The notes under the pieces were generated by a model, which searched no databases, was not told the origin of the DNA, and worked only from the letters and a program-made list of their open reading frames with translations. A program made the position numbers and the translations under genes. This document shows, piece after piece, positions 8,144-14,958 of a stretch of 31,535 nt of DNA; positions within the stretch are counted from its first letter, which is position 1, and the number at the start of each line of letters is the position of its first letter. The DNA comes from a virus: positions 1 to 31,535 of the IMG/VR virus record IMGVR_UViG_3300010149_003619. One strand, given 5' to 3'.

Positions 8144-8642
8144 TTACGTTGTTATCTCTACGTTCCCTAGCTTCTTCTTCTATCTTTCTTCTCTTTTCTC
8201 TTGTATCAATCATATCAAACCTACCCCAATCGTAATTAACCGCCATAATAGAACTTAGTTCTAATAAATTAAATGTTCTATAAGCTGCTGTTAATTGTTT
8301 TTCAGTTTTAATTTCAGAAGTATAAAATGTTTTAGAGGCCTCATTAATTCTAATCTTAGGTAAATCTAATTTTTTTACCTTTGGAGATACTGATATGATT
8401 TCTTCATAGATTTCTGCGATTTCTAAAAACTTACCTGGTGGTATATTATCTAATGATAATCCATGCAGTTTACCTTTTGTTGTGTTTGGCCATTTAGGTT
8501 GTAATACAAAAATAAGATATGGTTTCAATACCTTATCTTTTCGTTGGTATTTACACTTAATCACCATACCCCGTTCAATTTTAGATTTACTAATTCCGGT
8601 CTGGTCTGATGTTTTTCTTAAATGTGTATTATAATATCCCAC
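8136..8642 (-). CDS. Unknown protein, possible small beta-barrel (168 aa)
   Basis: I do not recognise the family. Residues 22-75 (an ERGMVIKCKY strand, then KPYLIFVLQP and KLHGLSLDNIPP) alternate in a way that suggests a small SH3-like barrel. The 'G-x-x-L/I-x-x-x-Y, then KxHGLxLDxIPP' layout recalls conserved hypothetical proteins of marine myoviruses. The C-terminal 30 residues are highly charged (REKRRKIEEEARERRD), predicted helical. The start is GTG at 8642, which overlaps the TAG of the glycosyltransferase before it as TAGTG; an ATG at 8567 would remove the first 25 residues. It ends its transcription unit. A KLDLPKIRI segment at about 95-103 resembles the SLPKLKKV repeats that end the neighbouring glycosyltransferase. 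Confidence 0.7.
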   Translation of the reverse strand: MGYYNTHLRKTSDQTGISKSKIERGMVIKCKYQRKDKVLKPYLIFVLQPKWPNTTKGKLHGLSLDNIPPGKFLEIAEIYEEIISVSPKVKKLDLPKIRINEASKTFYTSEIKTEKQLTAAYRTFNLLELSSIMAVNYDWGRFDMIDTREKRRKIEEEARERRDNNVTN

Positions 8643-9973
8643 TATTTAACTTTCTTTAGTTTAGGTAAACTCACCTTTGGTGGTTCAACGTTCTTATTTA
8701 CTTTTTTAAGTTTAGGTAGTGATAGCCCAACTGTTTGGGGTTTACTATCTGCATCTTTTAAATAAGTATCTAACAACTCTACCATTTTTTCAAATGTAAA
8801 TCTTTCTTTTGTGTACTGTCTATGTTTACGTGATTTCTCTAAGTATGGTTTATAGTTCTTATAAATATCTTTCATAGTACCACCAGCTACTGAATAATCA
8901 ATTGTAAACCATTGTGATTCTTTTAATAAGAACTTATCAGCTGCAGTTTTATGTACGTCATCCATCTTACCTGTAATACAAGAAACATAATCAGGATTTA
9001 AGAAATCCATATGACCACTCCATGCTGATACTACCATTGGTTTACCACTAATTGTTGCTTCCAATAAAGGTCTACCAAATCCCTCACCTCTCGTAAATGA
9101 AACATGCGCTTTCACCTTTGGGTGATTGTAAAGTGCATTCATTTCTTTATCCGTTAAATCAGAATGTAATAGATATATGTTTGGTAATCTACCATCTAAT
9201 CTATTTCTAATATCTTTGATAATTTTTCTAATTCTATCTCTATCTGGTAATGATGTACCACCCGCACTCGTCTTTAGAATCAATGCTGGTAGGTTCTTCT
9301 TACCTTTGAACGCTTGTAAGAATGTCCAAATCAATCCACTTACATTTTTTCTATCTTGCTCAAAATCACCTTTTAACCAATGCCCTACGAATAAGAAACA
9401 AAATGATTCACTAATCTTAGATAATGTATCATTAATTCTTGGTTCTGATGGAGCTTTATTATCATATATTTTGGTATCATAACCTTCAAATAATACTTCA
9501 ACAGGTTTTTCACATCTTAAAGTACCCACTACTTTTTTAGTTGATTCATCCTTTTTATCAAATACAGTATTTTCAGCACATTGTTTTCCAAAATTAGATG
9601 AGATAAGAACTTTATCCATACGATTCATACCCTCTAAACACTCAGGTGGCATTACAGTTGTTTCAACACCAGCAGTTACACCAATGTTATATTCACCTAC
9701 AGGTTGAAATTCGTTTGGAACTGTAATCTGAATCCATACGTTTGGTTTTGCCTCATTACCTTGTGGAATTAGTATTCTATTTAATAAATCATCATCTTTA
9801 CCAACTTTAAGAGCATCCATTGGAGTCTGACCCCATCTCTGAGATAGAATCTGAATATCCCAATCTGGTCTTGCTAATATCAGAGCTCTTACAAAATCTC
9901 TACTTCTTGAACCATACCCACTTCTAGTAGATATTGGACAACTAACTATACACGTTTTCTTTATACTTTCCAT
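8642..9973 (-). CDS. GT4-like GT-B glycosyltransferase with C-terminal SLPKLKKV repeats
   Basis: A retaining GT-B glycosyltransferase of the GT4 type. The N-terminal domain has a glycine-rich loop RSGYGSRSRDF at 17-27. The C-terminal donor domain has CFLFVGHW near 192-199 and FTRGEGFGRPLLEATISGKPMV, where E297 and E305 form the E-x7-E motif that holds the donor sugar, followed by SGHMDFL. The last 30 residues are a basic tail with two copies of SLPKLKKV. The open frame extends to 10000 only through a TTG. ATG at 9973, overlapping the previous stop by 13 nt, is the better start and gives 443 residues. It is paired with a second GT4-like gene, so the two may act in turn. Confidence 0.85.
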   Translation of the reverse strand: MESIKKTCIVSCPISTRSGYGSRSRDFVRALILARPDWDIQILSQRWGQTPMDALKVGKDDDLLNRILIPQGNEAKPNVWIQITVPNEFQPVGEYNIGVTAGVETTVMPPECLEGMNRMDKVLISSNFGKQCAENTVFDKKDESTKKVVGTLRCEKPVEVLFEGYDTKIYDNKAPSEPRINDTLSKISESFCFLFVGHWLKGDFEQDRKNVSGLIWTFLQAFKGKKNLPALILKTSAGGTSLPDRDRIRKIIKDIRNRLDGRLPNIYLLHSDLTDKEMNALYNHPKVKAHVSFTRGEGFGRPLLEATISGKPMVVSAWSGHMDFLNPDYVSCITGKMDDVHKTAADKFLLKESQWFTIDYSVAGGTMKDIYKNYKPYLEKSRKHRQYTKERFTFEKMVELLDTYLKDADSKPQTVGLSLPKLKKVNKNVEPPKVSLPKLKKVK

Positions 9974-11361
9974 AATACTAATTCTGTTTTTGGTTTCCAA
10001 TTCTTAAATACCCCATCAATTGCATCGATATATCTCTCACCCATATTCTTAGCACTCATACCAGCTTCTTTTGATTTCATCCACTCCGAACCTTCCAATC
10101 CACATTCAATCCTTCTATCTGGTGATGTATCATACCACTGTCTAATTGCTTTTGCCACATCCTCATAAGAACATCTATCATCGAAAATGTATGGTGTTGG
10201 TGGTGAACCTTGTAATGAACGATTAGATGGCCATACAGGATTTACCCAACTACCCCAACTTAAATTTTGTGGTAACTTTTTTCTATTATGTAATGAACCA
10301 ATCTCAATGTATTCATCAGCAGTTATATATTTACCATCAATAGTAAAGTTACATTGGTCTTGTAATCCACCTGTAACATTAACAATTATTGGAGTTCCTG
10401 CATTTACTGCCTCACAACTCGCCAATCCAAAACCTTCGTTGGATGCAATATTTAGATTTACATCTGCTAAGTTATACAATGTATTTAATTCTTTTGTACT
10501 GAACTGATTATTGGTAAATTGTATATCGTAATCGGGACAAACATTTTCAATCACTTCTACAAGATTAGTTCCGTTTTCATCTACAGGTTGTGTATGTAAT
10601 AATAATAAACAATTCTTAGCTTCATCTTTTGTTAGAGTATCACAAAATTCTTTGTATGCCAATATTACATCACCAGGACTTTTTCTTCTAATGTTACGAT
10701 TATTCCATAGTAGAATAAAATCTTTATAAGTAGGAATCCCTAGTCTTTGTCTCATTCTCTGAATCTTTTCCTTACCATCAAGTGTATTGAAAATTGGTTT
10801 GAACTTCTCTGATACACCATGTGGTACATATTTCATCTGCCAATCATCATAGTGTTCACCATACTTCTCCATCACCCTCTTATTGATACCATATGTTTGT
10901 TTTGAGATACTCATAAGTAAATCACAACTTCCATAGAATGGAGCGTTCCACATCGGGTCTGGCAAATCATCCCAAATGTTTAGATATAATATTGGAACAT
11001 GCTTACGAATCTCATCTTCCATAGCATACAACCATCCCCAAAAACGTGGGTCTGTAAAGTGTAATATAGCTTTCACATCTTCATTAATTAGAATCTGTCT
11101 AATTAAGTCTTGATTACCATATCCACTTTGGGGAATGATTCTAACAGATGCGTGGTCTATTCCCAATTCTTCATTTACATCATCAGATACATCGAAAAAC
11201 TTACCCTCATCAGGATGTTTCACCGCTGCTCCAACTTGTAACCAATCATATTTATGTGCTGTATGGAGTACCATCTCCTTAGACATAGTAGCGATACCAC
11301 TATGTAACCTTAAATCATCTGATAACAGAAGTATAAGAGGTTTCTTATTTTCTTTACTCAT
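9961..11361 (-). CDS. GT4-like GT-B glycosyltransferase (466 aa)
   Basis: A second GT-B enzyme of GT4 type. The first domain opens with PLILLLSDDLRLHSGIATMSKEMV, including the small-residue loop near 21-25 that faces the donor phosphate. The linker KYVPHGVSEKFKP at 178-189 is the classic start of the second domain, and SNEGFGLASCEAVNAGTPII holds the E-x7-E motif (E309, E317). ILLWNNRNIRRKSPGDVILAY at 216-236 corresponds to the segment with conserved R/K residues that grip the donor diphosphate. It begins with ATG at 11361, 31 nt after the SLOG-like gene, and runs into the next glycosyltransferase. Sugar and target are unknown. Confidence 0.87.
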   Translation of the reverse strand: MSKENKKPLILLLSDDLRLHSGIATMSKEMVLHTAHKYDWLQVGAAVKHPDEGKFFDVSDDVNEELGIDHASVRIIPQSGYGNQDLIRQILINEDVKAILHFTDPRFWGWLYAMEDEIRKHVPILYLNIWDDLPDPMWNAPFYGSCDLLMSISKQTYGINKRVMEKYGEHYDDWQMKYVPHGVSEKFKPIFNTLDGKEKIQRMRQRLGIPTYKDFILLWNNRNIRRKSPGDVILAYKEFCDTLTKDEAKNCLLLLHTQPVDENGTNLVEVIENVCPDYDIQFTNNQFSTKELNTLYNLADVNLNIASNEGFGLASCEAVNAGTPIIVNVTGGLQDQCNFTIDGKYITADEYIEIGSLHNRKKLPQNLSWGSWVNPVWPSNRSLQGSPPTPYIFDDRCSYEDVAKAIRQWYDTSPDRRIECGLEGSEWMKSKEAGMSAKNMGERYIDAIDGVFKNWKPKTELVLWKV

Positions 11362-11392
11362 AACTTGTTTTCTTTTGTAATAAATATAATAA

Positions 11393-11788
11393 TTAATTTA
11401 TATAATTCACTTTTTTTCCAAATCTTACTAACAATTTTTCAAAGTGTTTTTGTTCCGATGGTTTAATACCACCAAAGTAAAAAAACTTATCTGCGTGTTT
11501 CACAACACAATCATACTGATGTAGCGTTTGGGTTGGATGAAATGGTTTGGAATAATATTCATCACTCATTCCACTATATAAGTTTCTAACTGTATGGGCT
11601 GGGTTATATTCTGTGTATCTAAATCCAAACTCTATTGCGTATTTTCTTATATATTTTTCACCACCATCTTTATTACCTCTCGTTATAATATTAACATCCG
11701 TTCCCATTTTCTCTTTGATGTTAAAAAGAAACTCTCTTAATTTTCTAACGTTCTCATACTTTGGTGAACTCAGTATTGCTACGTTCAT
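11393..11788 (-). CDS. SLOG/YspA-like (DUF2493-type) nucleotide-binding protein
   Basis: A 131-residue protein with the outline of the SLOG superfamily, close to the YspA/DUF2493 group: MNVAILSSPK opening strand, VNIITRGNKDGGEKYIRKYAIEFGFRYTEY near 32-61 in the place of the 'GGARGAD..A..+A...G' block, and DKFFYFGG (100-107) followed by a helix and KKVNYIN. SLOG domains bind nucleotides or nucleotide-derived ligands; a specific ligand is not predicted. A longer frame reaches 11923 but the conserved region begins at the ATG at 11788, and the extra 45 residues are simply the overlap with the transglycosylase gene read in another frame. The overlap with that gene is then 35 nt. Confidence 0.65.
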   Translation of the reverse strand: MNVAILSSPKYENVRKLREFLFNIKEKMGTDVNIITRGNKDGGEKYIRKYAIEFGFRYTEYNPAHTVRNLYSGMSDEYYSKPFHPTQTLHQYDCVVKHADKFFYFGGIKPSEQKHFEKLLVRFGKKVNYIN

Positions 11789-12287
11789 TTTTTTGTTGTT
11801 TTTTAAGTTGCTTTTGTACCCGTTTCCAATATCTTTTTGTAAGACTTTTCTTAAACCAGTTCGGACCACCATTCCAAGCTCTTGCGATTTCTTCATATGT
11901 ACTATTTTTATTGTGATAACCATTTACGATGTGAAACATTTCAATCGATTTGTCTCTGCTCCATCTATCCTCTAATGTATATTCTAAATCAGATTTCTGA
12001 ATCTCTAATATACGATTTACTTCTCTAACCATAATAGGTCTGATTTGTAAACAACCTGCTGCTTTTTCTCCTTTATGATAAGCAGAATCATTACCCTCAC
12101 TTTCTACCATAATCATCGCTTGAATCAATGGGTTAACATCTAAGGTATATGTTGGTTTTACGAATGTGGGTTCAACTACTTTCACCTCAATCTTAGTTGG
12201 TTCTAATGGTTCAACTGAAATTGGTTGTGTTTGTGTACCACCCATTCCAAATGAAACAGGTAGTAATAATAACATTAACTTTCTCAT
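11754..12287 (-). CDS. Secreted lytic-transglycosylase-like cell-wall enzyme
   Basis: A 177-residue protein with a likely Sec signal peptide (MRKLMLLLLPVSFGMGG at 1-17) followed by a Pro/Glu-rich linker to about residue 47. The rest matches the SLT (goose-type) lysozyme fold: IMVESEGND with catalytic E62, AAGCLQIRP at 77-84, and ARAWNGGP at 135-142. Such enzymes cleave the MurNAc-GlcNAc bond of peptidoglycan, so after export it would act in the periplasm or on the cell wall. The C-terminus is very basic (KKSLTKRYWKRVQKQLKKQQK). The start is the ATG that overlaps the preceding TGA (ATGA at 12284-12287). Whether it serves lysis, entry or superinfection control is unknown. Confidence 0.85.
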   Translation of the reverse strand: MRKLMLLLLPVSFGMGGTQTQPISVEPLEPTKIEVKVVEPTFVKPTYTLDVNPLIQAMIMVESEGNDSAYHKGEKAAGCLQIRPIMVREVNRILEIQKSDLEYTLEDRWSRDKSIEMFHIVNGYHNKNSTYEEIARAWNGGPNWFKKSLTKRYWKRVQKQLKKQQKNERSNTEFTKV

Positions 12288-13231
12288 ACTTTATGTCTAT
12301 TTTCTTTGGGACAACTATCAAAATCGTTTTTGAATGGACACCACTTACAATTCTTATTGTTCTTACCTGCCATAGCTGGGAACTCTGAATCTGTTTTGTA
12401 TGAACCATCCTCATTGAATGCGTTCCTAACAAAATCTTCGAAACTCTTAGTAATCTTATTTAAGGTAGGTTTACCACTAGCAGGTTCAAATGTTTGTACT
12501 CTCTTCTGAGCGAACATCATACCTTCCATCAACCTACGTTTTACGATAAAATATTTTGTACTGATTCTATCCAATGGATATCCGAATTGTTCTGATAGGA
12601 ACTTCTTATACAACACCAATTGTGCTGTTTTGGTTTTATCAGCTTTTTGATATTTGTTCCACCCATTAGTAGATGTTTTGATATCCCAAATCTGTAGTTT
12701 GTTTTCGTATGTATCTTCGAATACTAAATCTAAGAATCCTCTCATATATACATTGTGAGAATCTAATGCTTTAGAGTATATTGGTAATTCAATAGCCACC
12801 AAATTCATATGACGGGTATTGAAGTAATCAACTCTATTCTTAGTAACCTCATTGAGTATAGCGATACCATCCTCTAAGAACTCTTCCATCTGAGATGAGT
12901 TACTGAATTCTACTCCAGTCTGTTCTCTCATCTTTTTGTATTCAGTAACCATATGTTCGTATAACATCTTACCTAAATCCAATTTAGCAGCCTCATCAAT
13001 AGAGTTGTTGTACAATGTATCTAACCACTCTTGCAGAACTTCGTGCATAGCAGTACCAAATACCAAATGTATGGATGGGTCAAATGAACGATTACCATCC
13101 ATATAATTCAACTTCCATTGATGTGGGCAGTTGGCATACATTGTATATTGAGAATATGATACCTTAACATCATTGGGTTGAGGTTCTTTGACCCCAAAGG
13201 TAAATACGTTACTTATCTTTGATTCTTTCAT
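12284..13231 (-). CDS. PD-(D/E)XK nuclease, RecB/Cas4-like, with probable Fe-S cysteines
   Basis: A nuclease of the PD-(D/E)XK superfamily, closest in layout to RecB/AddB/Cas4 proteins. Residues 24-41 have the 'YSQYTMYANCPHQWKL' opening of that group and FGTAMHEVLQEWL at 58-70 the usual histidine. The metal site is GFLDLVFED (D168), WDIKTS (D183, K185) and Q204 in TAQLVLYKKF. Cys35 plus Cys295, Cys298 and Cys307 give the one-plus-three pattern that ligates a 4Fe-4S cluster in AddB and Cas4. It is the first gene after the promoter at 13256-13287. Likely roles are end processing in recombination or host DNA breakdown. In location it replaces nothing obvious of T4. Confidence 0.87.
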   Translation of the reverse strand: MKESKISNVFTFGVKEPQPNDVKVSYSQYTMYANCPHQWKLNYMDGNRSFDPSIHLVFGTAMHEVLQEWLDTLYNNSIDEAAKLDLGKMLYEHMVTEYKKMREQTGVEFSNSSQMEEFLEDGIAILNEVTKNRVDYFNTRHMNLVAIELPIYSKALDSHNVYMRGFLDLVFEDTYENKLQIWDIKTSTNGWNKYQKADKTKTAQLVLYKKFLSEQFGYPLDRISTKYFIVKRRLMEGMMFAQKRVQTFEPASGKPTLNKITKSFEDFVRNAFNEDGSYKTDSEFPAMAGKNNKNCKWCPFKNDFDSCPKENRHKV

Positions 13232-13255
13232 ACAATTATATCTATTATTACAGTA

Positions 13256-13287
13256 CTAATATACGAAAAATTACTGTATTTACCAAA
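13256..13287 (-). promoter_or_regulatory. Bacteroidota-type promoter for the nuclease unit
   Basis: TTTG (13284-13287), 20 nt, TATATTAG (13256-13263) on the minus strand. The nuclease ATG follows 24 nt after the downstream box. It sits inside the spacer after a 9-bp hairpin and starts the unit that runs to the unknown gene at 8136. Confidence 0.75.
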
Positions 13288-13301
13288 TTTTAATGTTATT
13301 A

Positions 13302-13322
13302 AATTGTTAATTTTTAACAATT
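13302..13322 (-). terminator. Perfect 9-bp hairpin after the Nmad1-like gene
   Basis: AATTGTTAA, a 3-nt loop and TTAACAATT form a perfect inverted repeat across the end of the Nmad1-like gene. It lies between that gene and the promoter at 13256-13287, where a terminator for the upstream unit is expected. It is AT-rich and only a short T-rich stretch follows, so its strength is doubtful. Confidence 0.4.
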
Positions 13323-13731
13323 ATTTAGCCCACTTTTTTCTTTGGACTATTTGAGATATAATTCCATATACTGATAAATCTTCATAAGTATCTTGGATAT
13401 TCTCACCAACCTCATCCGGCTGTCCTAATACAACTAATTGTTTTAATCGTTGTATTTTATCGTTTTTTCTGAACCATAATCCAACTAAGGATAATTTAAT
13501 ATCCTCATCAGATTCTAAATTAGTTCCAACTGAGATATTACCTGGTCCGTAGTTCCTTTGTTTCTTACAAAAGGTTACATACATCTCATCCAATATCTTT
13601 TTGAATTCCTTTGTAGTTTCAGGATACAATCTTTCACAATATTGAATTGCATTTTCTTCTTTGTTTTTGGTTATAGTACGTTCACCATTATGGACTACTT
13701 TCGATTTTGCTTCTCTTAGTATTTCTGCCAT
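13321..13731 (-). CDS. Nmad1-like (DUF1599-type) protein, nucleotide-modification associated
   Basis: A 136-residue protein that matches the nucleotide modification associated domain 1 (Nmad1/DUF1599) pattern: FCKKQRNYGPGNIS at 54-67, SLVGLWFRKNDKIQRL at 81-96 and ENIQDTYEDLSVYGII at 110-125. This family is found in phages and near DNA-modifying genes, and has been proposed to act on modified nucleotides; the exact reaction is not settled. Here it is the last gene of the unit that encodes the clamp and clamp loader, and the phage also carries two Mom-like genes, which supports a link to DNA modification. It starts with ATG at 13731, 1 nt after the previous stop. Confidence 0.8.
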   Translation of the reverse strand: MAEILREAKSKVVHNGERTITKNKEENAIQYCERLYPETTKEFKKILDEMYVTFCKKQRNYGPGNISVGTNLESDEDIKLSLVGLWFRKNDKIQRLKQLVVLGQPDEVGENIQDTYEDLSVYGIISQIVQRKKWAK

Positions 13732-13732
13732 A

Positions 13733-14035
13733 TTATTCTGTTATAGGTAAATCCAATACATCCTTTTTAAATGCGTCTTGTAGTTTTTCTACACCTGTTT
13801 TTAGGTCATCTATATTGTTACCAAAAACTTCTGTTGGATATTCACCATATCCTACAATTTTGTTTTCTACATTATATTGAACCTCATGTATTCCATACAC
13901 ATCAGTACCACTTTCATCTTTATACTTACAAACTCTGAAATTCCAATATGATGGGTCATTTTCAAAGTTTAAATCTAATTCTAATTGATTTGGGTTATCT
14001 GAACCCGTCATCATTGTTTCTAAATTTTCGCTCAT
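13733..14035 (-). CDS. Conserved phage hypothetical (100 aa)
   Basis: No function is recognised. The central YWNFRVCKYKDESGTDVYGIHEVQYNVENKIVGYGEYPTEVFGNNIDDLK (residues 30-79, read in two pieces) has the 'YWNYRV... Y.IHEVYY...G' layout that I know from many small phage hypothetical proteins: a beta-rich body followed by a helix with 'L..M..AF' character (GVEKLQDAFKKDVLDLP). It has no signal peptide or membrane segment and is strongly acidic at the N-terminus (LELDLNFEND). It overlaps the clamp loader small subunit start by 4 nt and is 1 nt from the Nmad1-like gene, so it is translated with the replisome genes. Confidence 0.75.
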   Translation of the reverse strand: MSENLETMMTGSDNPNQLELDLNFENDPSYWNFRVCKYKDESGTDVYGIHEVQYNVENKIVGYGEYPTEVFGNNIDDLKTGVEKLQDAFKKDVLDLPITE

Positions 14036-14487
14036 TTTTTTAATAATTTTTTTGATTCTTTTTCCGTTAAACCATATTTCATTAGGATATTTATCACATC
14101 ATCGTTTGATAGGATTTCTAAATAATCAGTAACCTCTCTTTGAGATACTCCATACCATTGTGATAGATACTCTAAACATTCTTTGTTATACTTACTCGAT
14201 TTACTACCTTTGATGTATTTATCAAATGTTTTCTTTTTTGGTAAAAAATCCAAATATACTTTATATACATCTCTAGCTGATAGGAATCCGATTGTGTACT
14301 TTTGTAATATATTTACAATAGGTAACAAATCTAAATTCATACTCAACCATCTATTAATGATAAAAGGTGAGAAAGATTTCTTGTCCATATCCGATAGAGA
14401 TGTCCAAGATTCTTTCTTCTCCTTTATACCACTCAGATGTTGAAAGATAGTCTTAGCTTTCACAGTATTTTCTGATTTCTTCGCCAT
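14032..14487 (-). CDS. 62: Clamp loader small subunit, T4 gp62-like
   Basis: A 151-residue protein that fits T4-type gp62, the small subunit that with four gp44 subunits opens the sliding clamp. Seen in the sequence are a conserved PFIINRWLSMNLDLLPIVN block at 41-59, a FLPKKKTFDKYIKGSK block at 81-96 and a C-terminal helical part with YGVSQREVTDYLEIL. These correspond in order to the segments kept among marine T4-like gp62 proteins, which are smaller than T4's 187 residues. There is no Walker motif, as expected, since gp44 carries the ATPase. Context with genes 44 and 45 supports the call strongly. It starts with ATG overlapping the previous TAA. Confidence 0.8.
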   Translation of the reverse strand: MAKKSENTVKAKTIFQHLSGIKEKKESWTSLSDMDKKSFSPFIINRWLSMNLDLLPIVNILQKYTIGFLSARDVYKVYLDFLPKKKTFDKYIKGSKSSKYNKECLEYLSQWYGVSQREVTDYLEILSNDDVINILMKYGLTEKESKKLLKK

Positions 14488-14762
14488 TAAGGTAGTAATT
14501 CTTTAGGTAAAAACTTCTCCGATACATGCCCACACTCTGCACATCTAACTACAGGAATCGGTAACATTGATTTTTGCCCATTCGGTGATTGAACCGCTGG
14601 AACTTCTTTAAACATTGTTACTTCTTCCCAAAAGATAGAATCACAATTCTCACAACTAACTGTTGGAAGTTTTGTTGGGTCTAATTTCATTTGGGCTTGT
14701 GGTGGTTGTTGTGGGTTACCACCCATACCAATCACTCTTCCTTTACCTTTACCTTTTCCCAT
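14487..14762 (-). CDS. Zinc-ribbon protein (91 aa)
   Basis: A small protein with a basic glycine-rich head (MGKGKGKGRV), a short proline/glutamine stretch, and a four-cysteine zinc ribbon: C37-x2-C40 and C74-x2-C77. The spacer between the cysteine pairs is 33 residues and mostly beta in character. Similar proteins occur next to clamp-loader genes in marine T4-like phages, but I cannot name its role. A nucleic acid contact is suggested by the lysine-rich head. It overlaps the gp62 start as TAATG. Confidence 0.75.
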   Translation of the reverse strand: MGKGKGKGRVIGMGGNPQQPPQAQMKLDPTKLPTVSCENCDSIFWEEVTMFKEVPAVQSPNGQKSMLPIPVVRCAECGHVSEKFLPKELLP

Positions 14763-14764
14763 AA

Positions 14765-14935
14765 TTACTTGTTCTCTTCTACTGATACTTTTCTGTAATC
14801 TGTTACTAATTTTTTGATTTCACCAATAGCTTTCCTAGCTCTACCTTTAGATGCTTTAGTTGTACCATTGTGTTCTGTTTCAAATTCTACAAATAAATCT
14901 TTTATCTGTTCGAATAATTGTTGTGATGTTGCCAT
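14765..14935 (-). CDS. Histone H1-like (Hc1-type) small basic protein, 56 aa
   Basis: A small ORF. ATG at 14935 follows AAGGAAAACGTT, giving a purine-rich ribosome-binding site at good spacing, and TAA at 14765-14767. The protein starts with a helical, fairly acidic half (QQLFEQIKDLFVEFETEHN), then SKGRARKAIGEIKKLVTDYRKVSVEENK, rich in lysine and arginine. This layout matches the short histone H1-like Hc1 proteins that are common in Bacteroidota and in Chlamydia. Those bind DNA and compact it; in a phage a role in genome handling or in host nucleoid changes is possible. It lies between genes 44 and the zinc-ribbon gene. Confidence 0.75.
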   Translation of the reverse strand: MATSQQLFEQIKDLFVEFETEHNGTTKASKGRARKAIGEIKKLVTDYRKVSVEENK

Positions 14936-14958
14936 AACGTTTTCCTTTTTTAAATTAA

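Noticed and set aside
9974-10000. Longer version of the glycosyltransferase starting at 10000
   Set aside because: TTG codon inside the end of the previous gene; ATG at 9973 is the natural start.
11789-11923. N-terminal 45 residues of the SLOG-like frame
   Set aside because: This is the transglycosylase gene read in another frame; the conserved part begins at ATG 11788.
12005-12036. TATATTAG on the minus strand inside the transglycosylase gene
   Set aside because: The downstream box matches but there is no TTTG 20 nt upstream.
12211-12432. 73-aa minus-strand ORF across the nuclease/transglycosylase joint
   Set aside because: Lies entirely inside two well-supported genes in another frame, with no recognisable domain.
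14251-14282. TATATTTG on the minus strand inside gene 62
   Set aside because: No TTTG at the fixed distance, so it is taken as chance in AT-rich coding DNA.
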